Source: Prevotella sp. (GTDB taxonomy: Bacteria; Bacteroidota; Bacteroidia; Bacteroidales; Bacteroidaceae). From it: a stretch of DNA of 11,208 bases. Position 1 is the stretch's first letter. The number at the start of each line of letters is the position of its first letter. A program made the translations under genes and the position numbers. Below, in pieces: positions 1 through 6,604 of the stretch. The notes below the pieces were generated by a model. The model saw only the letters and a program-made list of their open reading frames with translations, ran no database searches and had not been told where the DNA came from. The DNA lies in NCBI GenBank assembly GCA_022732315.1, contig JAIJUV010000075.1:1-11208 (forward strand), in the 5' to 3' direction.

Positions 1-2348
1 TCCTTGTGCAGGATAGGTTCCGACTCCTTCTCTCCGCTATAATGGAGGGAACAGAAGATGACTTTAGGCTGGTAGTTGCTCTTCTTCAGCGTAGCCGGAT
101 TGAAGGTAATCAGTCCCATCGGGGTACCTACCGAGATGTTGTTGCTTGCCGGATCGTGGTAAGGACGGCTTTGCGAGAACGACATGTTGAAGTCGAAATC
201 GTTAGGTCCGAACACATTGCACTGGCCCGTTTTCGGGTTTACGCAGTCGATACTCGATTCTCTGATTACCCAGATTCTTCCCTGGTTGTCTTCTACCATG
301 CCCTGTACGATGCCTTCGTTAACATCGATGGCATGGAAGTATTTCATCTTCAGGTTGTCTTGCAGGAGCGATTTGCTCACAATCTCTTCCATCACGCCGC
401 CCTGTTGCGAGATATACATCTTTCCGCTGGTATGCTCCATGATGTTGTTCACATCGTTTGCTGCCAGACTTGTTGTATCGTTCGGTATGTAGTAGGTCTT
501 GTGGTATTTGATCTTTCTTGCGTTTGTAAAGGCATCACTGAAGGTGATGAGACCATCTGTAGTACCTACGAGAATGGTTCCCGTAGTGGTGCAGCAGATG
601 CGGCGTATGCGGTCGTAGTGCTGTATCTCCCAAGGCAGTCCGTTTCGTTTACTGATGAAGCTGATACTGCCGTCTGCCGCCTCGTTAACAAGTGCCAGCC
701 CACCTCCGTAGGTACCTATCCAGATGCGTCCGGTACGGTCGGCTACAATGTCTTGTATCTTGTCGAACGGCAGCGATGACGGGTTGTTGGTATCATAAAC
801 AAAGTGTCTTACCTGCATTTTATCTATCAGATAGACACCATTTCCGTTGGTTCCTATCCATGCTCTTCCCTTGATATCGAAGTGGATAGAGAAGATGCCC
901 GTTTCGGCGAAGTTTACCTGCTGTGGCACAATCTGTCCGCTTGGCGACAGGTATCCGATGCTTTGGTAGGATGCGTTGAGTACCTGGATTATACCATTGT
1001 AATAACCAGCCCAGATATGTCCGTCTGGCGATGCATTCACCGAGAACACTTCGTCTTCGCCCACATCCAGCTTGTTGATAATGTAAGGGTGATATTTGAA
1101 GACTACCTGTGTCAGGTCGTGAGAGCCTGTCAGCCAGAGGATTCCCTGGTCTGAGAGTACATATTTCGTAATCTTCGGTATGCGGTAGTTGCCCGATGAA
1201 TTGCTTCTCAGCAGGTAAGGCACCAGTTTTCCTGCCTTGCGGTCAAAATAACTGAAGGTTCCTCCTCTTGGCACTACCCAGAGGGTCTTGTTTTCGTCTT
1301 GTGTGATGAAATTGCTTTCGCAGGTTGTGCGGTCCATCGGGTCGTCCTGATCGGCAAAGAGCCACTGCTTCTGTCCGGTCTTCGGGTTGATGAGGGTTAC
1401 TCCCATACCGTCTGTAAATGCCCATACCATACCGAAATCATCGGTATAAATCTTCTTTACCTCTGCCAGAGGCTGACTCGGGCTCTGTACGTTGATGATA
1501 TCAAACTTGAAGGTGCGCGGGTTGTAGATGATAACACCCAGATTGGTTGCCAGCAGGAGTTGGTAACCTGTATTTTTCAGTTGGTTGATACGGGTTACGC
1601 CTTCTGGCATTGGTATCATGGTGAGTCGGTTCTGCAGGTCATATTTTGCCAGTTTACCGTCTTCAGTTGCCAGAAACTCATCTTCTCCCACCCCTCTGAG
1701 CCATTTGAAAGGCAGTTTGCTTGGAATTTTCGAATGATATATGTATGCGCCTTTGTCGGTAAGCACCCATTCTCTTCCGTGTATATCTCGATGGATGTAC
1801 CATACATTTCCGCTTCTGAGTCCCTTTTCTCCTACTTTGATGAGTTCTATGTTCCGCTCATCAAAGGTTTTTCCTTTTGATCGGATGATATATTTTCCAT
1901 CTTCTGAAGTAAACCATGTAGCTCCGTTTTTCAATGGGTATACCTGGCTCACGCGCAGGTCGATGTTGAACAGTTCGTTGAATTTCTGTCCAACAGCAAA
2001 GAACCGGCAGAAGTGGGTATCGTATACGTAGAGCTGGTTGTCGTATGTGATACACCACACGTTGTTGTTATAGGATGGTTCTATTTTCAGTATACGGTTG
2101 GTTGACAGAACGTCAATATCATCAGGGTTATCTCTGAATGTATGGAAGCTGTAGCCGTCATAGAACGACAGTCCGTTCCATGTACTGAACCACATGAGGT
2201 TGTCTTTACCTTGTTTCAGGTCTGAGATGGTATTGGCAGCGAGTCCGTCTGTGATAGAGAATTTTCTCACATCGCAGTAGGGTACAGCTGCTGTCATGAT
2301 GGTAGAGAGCAGTCCTAATAGGGTGATATATAATTTTCTTTTCATCAT
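1..2348 (-). CDS. Propeller-type periplasmic sensor/regulator, N-terminal part (hybrid two-component family), runs off the left edge
   Basis: This open frame is unbroken for 782 codons and is cut by the window edge. Two adjacent ATGs (2348 and 2345) begin a basic, hydrophobic N-terminus (MMKRKLYITLLGLLSTIM), read as a signal peptide or anchor of about 21 residues. About 14 repeats of the two-component-regulator propeller type follow, with the usual hydrophobic-D-x-x-G-x-(I/L)-W-x-G-T-x-x-G-L pattern. The clearest are near residues 40-70 (WFSTWNGLSFYDGY), 300-322, 487-510 (GRAWIGTNGNGVYLID), 532-555 (GRIWIGTYGGGLALV), 585-605 and 680-705. This number fits two seven-bladed propellers that sense a periplasmic ligand. 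The final residues (PKVIFCSLHYSGE) look like the start of a Y_Y_Y domain. In this family a membrane helix, histidine kinase, receiver and AraC-type DNA-binding domain usually follow, but none is in view, so a plain kinase or a LuxR-type output remains possible. The ligand is unknown. Such regulators usually control a nearby uptake locus. Confidence 0.85.
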   Translation of the reverse strand, partial: MMKRKLYITLLGLLSTIMTAAVPYCDVRKFSITDGLAANTISDLKQGKDNLMWFSTWNGLSFYDGYSFHTFRDNPDDIDVLSTNRILKIEPSYNNNVWCITYDNQLYVYDTHFCRFFAVGQKFNELFNIDLRVSQVYPLKNGATWFTSEDGKYIIRSKGKTFDERNIELIKVGEKGLRSGNVWYIHRDIHGREWVLTDKGAYIYHSKIPSKLPFKWLRGVGEDEFLATEDGKLAKYDLQNRLTMIPMPEGVTRINQLKNTGYQLLLATNLGVIIYNPRTFKFDIINVQSPSQPLAEVKKIYTDDFGMVWAFTDGMGVTLINPKTGQKQWLFADQDDPMDRTTCESNFITQDENKTLWVVPRGGTFSYFDRKAGKLVPYLLRSNSSGNYRIPKITKYVLSDQGILWLTGSHDLTQVVFKYHPYIINKLDVGEDEVFSVNASPDGHIWAGYYNGIIQVLNASYQSIGYLSPSGQIVPQQVNFAETGIFSIHFDIKGRAWIGTNGNGVYLIDKMQVRHFVYDTNNPSSLPFDKIQDIVADRTGRIWIGTYGGGLALVNEAADGSISFISKRNGLPWEIQHYDRIRRICCTTTGTILVGTTDGLITFSDAFTNARKIKYHKTYYIPNDTTSLAANDVNNIMEHTSGKMYISQQGGVMEEIVSKSLLQDNLKMKYFHAIDVNEGIVQGMVEDNQGRIWVIRESSIDCVNPKTGQCNVFGPNDFDFNMSFSQSRPYHDPASNNISVGTPMGLITFNPATLKKSNYQPKVIFCSLHYSGEKESEPILHK

Positions 2349-2378
2349 TTTTTATTCGTATACGTTTATTAATCGCAA

Positions 2379-2386
2379 CAAAGGTA
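2379..2386 (-). promoter_or_regulatory. Putative -7 box of the sensor gene promoter
   Basis: The minus strand reads TACCTTTG, an exact match to the Bacteroidota -7 consensus TAnnTTTG, 31 bp upstream of the sensor start codon. That would give a 5' leader of only about 25 nt. No clear TTTG -33 box sits at the expected distance, so the call rests on one element and its position. Confidence 0.5.
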
Positions 2387-2518
2387 GTGAAAATTATTGA
2401 GAATACGTATTTATCAGGTGTATTTTTTTATGTTTTTGCATTAAAATATTCCACTTTTCATGTTATAGGGGTAATATTTGGTTGATTTGCTGGTGGTTCC
2501 TTCTTATGTTATGCCTAA

Positions 2519-2553
2519 CAAAAAACTCCCCCGATAAATGAATATCGGAGGAG
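2519..2553 (-). terminator. Rho-independent terminator of the OB-fold secreted protein gene
   Basis: Arms 2526-2536 and 2543-2553 pair over 11 bp with one mismatch around a 6-nt loop. On the minus strand the stem is followed directly by a run of six Ts. It lies 28 bp past the stop codon of the gene at 2582-3616 and should isolate that gene from the downstream sensor gene. Confidence 0.85.
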
Positions 2554-2581
2554 CAGTAGGGATATGTTGTTTTGAATTTGA

Positions 2582-3616
2582 TTACTTCTGAATCATCTTC
2601 TTTCCGTTCTTGATGACTACACCCTTGTAAGCCTTGGTTACCTTCTGGCCTGCGAGGTTGAAAACAGGAGCGTTCTTTGCAGCTTCATCTGCTGTAATGT
2701 TAGTGATGCCGGTAGTTTTACCATTCAGAGAAATGAGAATGTTGTCTTTATCAAGCTCATAAGTAGTGTTATACTTCTTAAGCTTACCATAAACAACAAC
2801 TACGTCACCCACCTTGATATCATCTACAGAAGTGAATTTCTCACCCTTGAAAGAAAGACCACCATAAACCTTCAATTCATTTCCTGTTGTACCATCGTCA
2901 GAAATGTAGTAAGAAAGGCTACCGTATGTAGCATTTAACTCTTTACTAGCCTGAGATACAGTACCCTTAACATATACACTTTCGCTCAGACCTTCACCTG
3001 CATCAATCAGTTCCTTTGCCTTAGCAATGGTATAAGCGGTTTCTGCTGTATTTGTGATGTCCACGATTATAGGAGTATCGCCTACCTTATAATATGCAAT
3101 CTTAGAAACCTGAATCAAACCATTACTTGATCCAGCTTGGCAGTCAAAGACAAACTTATAGTAATTGTTTGCTGCAGATTTGGTTGGCTTGAAGATCAGG
3201 TCTCCATCTTCAATCTTGGCAGAGATTTCTTCAGTTACATTCTTGCAATCTGCATCAGTTGCTACCTGCAACTTGATAGAATTGATCTTATCTTTAGTAA
3301 TCTTGTCGATGGTCAAGACAATATTGCTGATTGGCTGATCAATAGCAGGTGAAGTGATGGAAGCTACAGATGCGACTTTCTTTCTTCCGCATTTGATGAA
3401 TTTCCAACCATTCCACTGGTATGTATTGAAATTCTCAATAGTCCAGACATCTTCTCCAATTGTAGCCTTCCAGGTTTTGTCATAACCGTTTATATCCTTG
3501 CCTTCAGTACCTTCGTCAGGGAAAGTCAACACTTTGTAAGGAGTTGTTCCTGCAAACGTAACGCTAGCTACGAACGCCAGAACCAATGATAATGAATAGC
3601 GTAAAAATTTGTTCAT
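2582..3616 (-). CDS. Secreted OB-fold-containing protein with a Prevotella-type C-terminal tail
   Basis: The 344-residue product has a signal peptide ending near residue 22 (VTFA/GTT) with no lipobox cysteine, so it should be exported rather than lipid-anchored at its N-terminus. Residues about 25-178 form a beta-rich domain of a kind often seen in Bacteroidota exported proteins, ending in FVFDCQAGSSNGLIQVSKI. Residues about 191-298 form an OB-fold-like domain (AYTIAKAKELIDAG, SVYVKGTVS, LSYYISDDG, LKVGD-type turn, VVVYGKLKKY). It is clearly the same module as those in the lipoproteins at 6605-7888 and 7933-9162. Residues about 315-344 (FNLAGQKVTKAYKGVVIKNG, then KKMIQK) resemble the C-terminal tails found on many Prevotella and Porphyromonas surface proteins. 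Export through a type IX system is therefore possible but not shown. The gene stands alone, with its own promoter region and terminator. No enzyme motif is visible; a binding or adhesion role is an inference. Confidence 0.8.
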   Translation of the reverse strand: MNKFLRYSLSLVLAFVASVTFAGTTPYKVLTFPDEGTEGKDINGYDKTWKATIGEDVWTIENFNTYQWNGWKFIKCGRKKVASVASITSPAIDQPISNIVLTIDKITKDKINSIKLQVATDADCKNVTEEISAKIEDGDLIFKPTKSAANNYYKFVFDCQAGSSNGLIQVSKIAYYKVGDTPIIVDITNTAETAYTIAKAKELIDAGEGLSESVYVKGTVSQASKELNATYGSLSYYISDDGTTGNELKVYGGLSFKGEKFTSVDDIKVGDVVVVYGKLKKYNTTYELDKDNILISLNGKTTGITNITADEAAKNAPVFNLAGQKVTKAYKGVVIKNGKKMIQK

Positions 3617-3740
3617 AACTTAATAATTTTAAAGGTTTAACGTATAATTAATAAACTGTTGAAACTCATTTTGTGAGCGCATTCTTAGAATTTGCTTTGT
3701 GCTAAAAATATGTTCTTTGAATAATTACTTATTTATGATG

Positions 3741-3748
3741 CAAAGATA
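3741..3748 (-). promoter_or_regulatory. Putative -7 box of the OB-fold secreted protein gene
   Basis: The minus strand reads TATCTTTG, an exact match to TAnnTTTG, 125 bp upstream of the start codon at 3616. No convincing TTTG -33 box is present. The region instead carries an 8-bp direct repeat, GATACGAA at 3745-3752 and 3760-3767 (plus-strand reading), that overlaps the box and could be a regulator site. Confidence 0.55.
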
Positions 3749-3917
3749 CGAAAAATATCGATACGAAGTGTTAAGAAGGTGTTAAATCTTTGATACAGAG
3801 AAAGAAAGACCATCAAAACCGAAAGAAATACCACTCTAGGCAAAGAGAAATATCATCAAAAAAACTGTTGCTTTTGAAAGAATAGGGATTTCCCCCTCAG
3901 TTTGTATCCTTTTCCCC

Positions 3918-3948
3918 TTTGATGCAGACGAAAAATCCACTACCTTTG
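3918..3948 (+). promoter_or_regulatory. Consensus Bacteroidota promoter of the plus-strand lipoprotein gene
   Basis: TTTG at 3918-3921 and TACCTTTG at 3941-3948 are separated by exactly 19 bp, a full match to the Bacteroidota primary sigma factor consensus. Transcription should start near 3954, giving a leader of about 80 nt before the ATG at 4036. This is the best-formed promoter in the window. Confidence 0.85.
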
Positions 3949-4035
3949 CATCGGGTTCAAGAAAGAATGCTGTTCTTCAAGAGCTCAAAAGTATAGAAGA
4001 TATAAGAATATAAATAACTTAACTGATAAATTGAT

Positions 4036-4752
4036 ATGAAAAAGTTTACTACTCTTCTCACAATGGCTTTCATAGCTTTGATGAGTATCTCATTCACCTC
4101 ATGTGATGATGACGATTACTGGTATGATGATTATTATTGGTATGATGACTATAATCATGGTGGCTGGGGATGGAACCAGAACTACTGGAATAATGGTTCT
4201 AACAGTTCTCAGAACAATTACCTGCTGTCTGAGGCTCAGACCCTTATTGGCGACTGGAGAGGCTCTGTGCTGCTCTCTGAACTTGCAGAGGATGGGCAGT
4301 CACGTGACAATTACAGTTTCAATGCCGAGATGACGTTCTATCAGGCGGGTGATAAGGTTAACTCGCTCAGCGGTAATGGTGTAGAAGTGGATTATGCCGA
4401 TGATGGAAGCAATAAATCCCAGACCCTGAAGTTTACCTGGTATATCGATAATAATGGTGATATTTATATCCGTTATAATGATTCTGGTGCTACCTATGTA
4501 ATGGATGCTGGTGCTAAGCAGTATGGTTTCTATCTGGGTGATGAAAAGGGCCGTGATGTGTTCTATGGTTATATGATAGGAACAGGTGCAGCTAAGGGTG
4601 ATGTGATGCAAATCGATTTAGTGCGCTACGATCCGAGTGGAGCCCGTAAGAAGACCCGTTCTGCTGCAACCGATTCCGTAGCTCCTAGCTTCGGTAAGGC
4701 TACCGGCAGGGCATTCATGCCACATGCTATCAAGAAGTTGCCGAGAAGATGA
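4036..4752 (+). CDS. Lipoprotein with an Asp/Tyr/Trp-rich linker and a lipocalin-like domain
   Basis: The 238-residue product begins with a lipoprotein signal peptide ending in a lipobox (SFTSC), with Cys23 as the predicted lipid-anchored residue. The acidic residues DDDD directly after the cysteine resemble surface-export signals of Bacteroidota lipoproteins. Residues about 24-60 are dominated by Asp, Tyr, Trp, Asn and Gly, with a repeated WYDDYYWYDDY block. From about residue 68 (LIGDWRGSVLLSEL) through about residue 200, alternating beta strands with a GDWRG opening suggest a small lipocalin-like barrel, as in many Bacteroidales hypothetical lipoproteins. The C-terminus is basic and low in structure. 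It is the only plus-strand gene, has a consensus promoter and ends at a bidirectional terminator shared with the nuclease gene. No function can be assigned; a surface or periplasmic binding role is an inference. Confidence 0.8.
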   Translation: MKKFTTLLTMAFIALMSISFTSCDDDDYWYDDYYWYDDYNHGGWGWNQNYWNNGSNSSQNNYLLSEAQTLIGDWRGSVLLSELAEDGQSRDNYSFNAEMTFYQAGDKVNSLSGNGVEVDYADDGSNKSQTLKFTWYIDNNGDIYIRYNDSGATYVMDAGAKQYGFYLGDEKGRDVFYGYMIGTGAAKGDVMQIDLVRYDPSGARKKTRSAATDSVAPSFGKATGRAFMPHAIKKLPRR

Positions 4753-4768
4753 TGATATAAACAAAAGA

Positions 4769-4809
4769 AATCCGCTCTCTCATTGATTTGAGAGAGCGGA
4801 TTCTTTTTG
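4769..4809. terminator. Bidirectional rho-independent terminator
   Basis: Arms 4769-4782 and 4789-4802 form a perfect 14-bp stem with a 6-nt loop (ttgatt), placed between the convergent stops at 4752 and 4818. A T-rich run follows on the plus strand (4804-4808, then more Ts). The mirror A-rich run (4761-4770) gives Us on the minus strand, so it should end both the lipoprotein and the nuclease transcripts. Confidence 0.9.
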
Positions 4810-4817
4810 TTTCTTAT

Positions 4818-5909
4818 TTACCAGCCCCAGTGATTCTTGATGGCTTCTATATCTTTGTTTTCAACTTCCTGCTCGATATTATCAGGGAGATTACAGAAAA
4901 AGTCGATACCGGTTCGGTCTTCCAGCGTCTTGATGTTTACGATATAGTTGACGAGTTTATCGTTCTTGGAATCAAATACCTTGTCCTCGTGAAGGAACCA
5001 ATAGCCGAAGGCATTGTATGTAAACTTGTCTGTGTCTTTATTATATTTCTTTTCCAGGAATGCTACAAAGAAATACTTTGGCACAGGGATATATCCATCA
5101 TGAGGTTGTTTTACATACTCCGATGGTTTAATATGGCTTCTGTTTTTAACATATTCTATTACGTTTCCGTTTTCGATAGTGCCACCCTTCACTACGAAAA
5201 GAGTATCTCTTCCTGAGATATTTTTCTTTAAGTTCTGCTGTTCCATAGCAAACCAAATACCTTTAGATTGGTTAAAGGTAGAATATTGTGGCTGCATATT
5301 GGTGAAATAGAAAGTCTGTTTGTTTGATACAGCTGAAACTTGGCGCTCATGAGATGCTATCAGGTGTCCGCGATCATAACCTGAGTTTTTGTATGGTGTT
5401 TCTGCAAATTCTGTAATTCCTGGGTAATACTTAGCCAAGTCTGGATCATTGATAAAATCTCCTAAACGTCCCACGTTACCTCCTTTGTTGCTTTCACAAT
5501 AGAAGTAGCAAGTCCAGCGCTGTGCTTGAAGATTGTCATCCCATTCAGAACTGAAGTTAACTGCATTATCTGCCATGTGAGTAACCACGTAGCTTGAACC
5601 TCCTTTAATCTTAGGAAATTCCAAACCATTGATGGCATTCTTTACTACCTCAGGCATAATGGCTGTAGGCATGTTCATATTTTGGTTAGCCTTGTTGGTA
5701 GATACTCCTGGAGTATTATCTCCAAGGATGCTGCCTCCAGTACTTCCACCTGTATTACCTCCAGTATTTCCGCCGCCAGTATTTCCGCCACTGTTATTAC
5801 CACCATTTACCTGATCAGGTTTTGTGATTTCCAGCGAATCGTCAGTGCCGCAGGCAGAGAACGTCATCGCAGCAACGAGCGCGAAGATAAAAAACTTAGT
5901 ATGCTTCAT
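4818..5909 (-). CDS. DNA/RNA non-specific endonuclease (NUC family), lipoprotein
   Basis: The 363-residue product is a lipoprotein: its signal peptide ends in a lipobox (FSAC), with Cys20 as the lipid anchor. A Gly/Asn/Thr/Ser-rich low-complexity linker follows (residues about 35-62, repeats of GGNTGG type). The rest is a DNA/RNA non-specific endonuclease domain, a metal-dependent ββα-Me fold. The signature YDRGHL places the catalytic histidine at His182. The second conserved block (FTNMQPQ, then NQSKGIWFAME) supplies Asn204, the probable metal ligand Asn213, Trp219 and Glu223. The spacing from Asn213 to Glu223 is two residues longer than in Serratia nuclease as I recall it. The active-site residues are therefore intact. 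The enzyme should cut DNA and possibly RNA without sequence preference, anchored to the outer or inner membrane and facing outward or the periplasm. It lies downstream of the bL31 gene and near the receptor and OB-fold operon, which suggests a role in nucleic-acid scavenging (inference). Confidence 0.9.
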   Translation of the reverse strand: MKHTKFFIFALVAAMTFSACGTDDSLEITKPDQVNGGNNSGGNTGGGNTGGNTGGSTGGSILGDNTPGVSTNKANQNMNMPTAIMPEVVKNAINGLEFPKIKGGSSYVVTHMADNAVNFSSEWDDNLQAQRWTCYFYCESNKGGNVGRLGDFINDPDLAKYYPGITEFAETPYKNSGYDRGHLIASHERQVSAVSNKQTFYFTNMQPQYSTFNQSKGIWFAMEQQNLKKNISGRDTLFVVKGGTIENGNVIEYVKNRSHIKPSEYVKQPHDGYIPVPKYFFVAFLEKKYNKDTDKFTYNAFGYWFLHEDKVFDSKNDKLVNYIVNIKTLEDRTGIDFFCNLPDNIEQEVENKDIEAIKNHWGW

Positions 5910-5947
5910 AATTCTCGATAATGTTTATTAAGTTAAAGATTTTGTGC

Positions 5948-5973
5948 TTTCTATATATAGAGATATGTAGAAA
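5948..5973 (-). promoter_or_regulatory. 26-bp inverted repeat upstream of the nuclease gene
   Basis: Two 11-bp arms (5948-5958, TTTCTATATAT, and 5963-5973, ATATGTAGAAA) surround a 4-bp spacer. They match except for one position that would be a G-U pair in RNA. The repeat is 39 bp upstream of the nuclease start. It could be an operator for a dimeric regulator or a leader hairpin. No clear TAnnTTTG box was found between the bL31 terminator and the nuclease start, so this dyad is the most distinctive element of that promoter region. Confidence 0.5.
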
Positions 5974-6009
5974 ATCGATTGTATGAGGAATTGTAGTGAG
6001 AGAAAAAAA

Positions 6010-6047
6010 GTGCATTCCTACGTATATGCAACTACGCTGGAATGCAC
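6010..6047 (-). terminator. Rho-independent terminator of the bL31 gene
   Basis: Arms 6010-6018 and 6039-6047 form a perfect 9-bp stem (GTGCATTCC with GGAATGCAC), with a further short CGTA/TACG stem inside. On the minus strand the stem is followed by seven Ts (6003-6009). A weaker A/T-rich hairpin with a bulge lies just past the stop codon (6068-6094). Together they should largely separate bL31 from the nuclease gene. Confidence 0.85.
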
Positions 6048-6095
6048 TCAGTATCTTTGCGATAATAAATATATCCTTATAAAAAAGGTATATTA

Positions 6096-6347
6096 TTACT
6101 TCTTCAATTTGCCGTAACGGTTCATGAAGCGGTCTACGCGACCCGCTGTATCAACGAGCTTGCTCTTACCTGTGTAGAATGGGTGAGATGTGCTAGAGAT
6201 TTCAATCTTAACAACTGGATAAGTCTCGCCTTCGAACTCAACAGTGTCGTTAGTCTTGCATGTAGACTGAGAGAGGAACATATCGCCGTTAGACATATCC
6301 TTGAATACTACAGGACGATAATTCTCTGGATGAATACCTTTTTTCAT
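6096..6347 (-). CDS. rpmE2: 50S ribosomal protein bL31, type B
   Basis: The 83-residue product matches ribosomal protein bL31 throughout: [20 protein letters not shown] at the start, [20 protein letters not shown] in the middle and a basic [15 protein letters not shown] end. It binds the 50S subunit at the intersubunit bridge. Only one cysteine is present (STCKTND), so the zinc-binding CxxC pair of the type A protein is absent. That and the length make it the zinc-independent type B form. The start at 6347 is fixed by the conserved N-terminus and follows an A/T-rich stretch. The gene has its own promoter, a leader of about 110 nt and a terminator, so it is a housekeeping unit sitting between the nuclease and the OB-fold operon rather than part of either. 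In many Bacteroidales this type B form is the only bL31, which cannot be judged here. Confidence 0.97.
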   Translation of the reverse strand: MKKGIHPENYRPVVFKDMSNGDMFLSQSTCKTNDTVEFEGETYPVVKIEISSTSHPFYTGKSKLVDTAGRVDRFMNRYGKLKK

Positions 6348-6393
6348 TTTTCTTTTTTATTTTTATTGGGTTATTAAAATTAGACGTCATGGG

Positions 6394-6463
6394 GATGCTT
6401 GCTGCATCATTTCGTGTCCCTTATCGGGGCATGCCCATTATAGCCTGTTATCAATTTCAGGCT
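6394..6463 (-). promoter_or_regulatory. Structured 5' leader of the bL31 gene, candidate autoregulatory element
   Basis: The predicted transcript leader (about 6458 down to 6348) contains or borders three dyads: 6442-6463 (AGCCTG/CAGGCT, 10-nt loop, overlapping the probable start site), 6427-6436 (GGGCATGCCC) and 6394-6408 (GATGC/GCATC, 5-nt loop). An A/T-rich unstructured stretch leads to the start codon. Ribosomal protein genes are often controlled by binding of their own product to such leaders; that role here is an inference. Confidence 0.35.
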
Positions 6464-6464
6464 G

Positions 6465-6496
6465 CAAAGTTACGCTTTTTTCCTGAAACCACCAAA
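6465..6496 (-). promoter_or_regulatory. rpmE2: Promoter of the bL31 gene
   Basis: On the minus strand TTTG (6493-6496) and TAACTTTG (6465-6472) are separated by 20 bp, close to the Bacteroidota consensus spacing. Transcription would start near 6458, about 110 nt before the bL31 start codon. Confidence 0.75.
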
Positions 6497-6547
6497 TATT
6501 TCTTCTTCTTTTTAAGAAATATTTCAGAATTAGAGGGTTATGGACAT

Positions 6548-6582
6548 AAAAATCCCCATCGCCCGATGAGGGGAGATGGGGA
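6548..6582 (-). terminator. Rho-independent terminator of the receptor/OB-fold operon
   Basis: Arms 6553-6560 and 6575-6582 form a perfect 8-bp GC-rich stem (TCCCCATC with GATGGGGA), with a smaller CCC/GGG stem possible inside the loop. On the minus strand it is followed by a run of five Ts. It lies 22 bp after the stop codon of the last operon gene. Confidence 0.8.
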
Positions 6583-6604
6583 AATAAAACTCTTTATGTG
6601 ATGC

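Larger units (their letters stand above)
3617..4035. other. Divergent intergenic region with two promoters
   Basis: These 419 bp separate the minus-strand OB-fold gene from the plus-strand lipoprotein gene. They hold one promoter for each, given separately, with leaders of roughly 119 nt (minus) and 80 nt (plus). The minus-strand leader contains a small palindrome (ATTCTTAGAAT, 3681-3691) and a short CTCA/TGAG hairpin. The A/T-rich centre (3780-3900) shows no open frame or RNA gene that I can recognise. Confidence 0.6.

Noticed and set aside
6..2031. Series of plus-strand open frames opposite the sensor gene
   Set aside because: They are antisense shadows of the continuous 782-codon minus-strand frame, which has clear propeller repeats from end to end; none has recognisable protein character.
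3681..3691. ATTCTTAGAAT palindrome in the leader of the OB-fold gene
   Set aside because: It is short and A/T-rich, and it stands alone without a second copy, so chance is a sufficient explanation.
6052..6059. TATCTTTG on the plus strand pointing into the bL31 gene from behind
   Set aside because: It matches the -7 consensus, but there is no TTTG at the -33 distance and no gene or RNA to transcribe except antisense to bL31; an 8-bp match with four fixed T/G positions can arise by chance.
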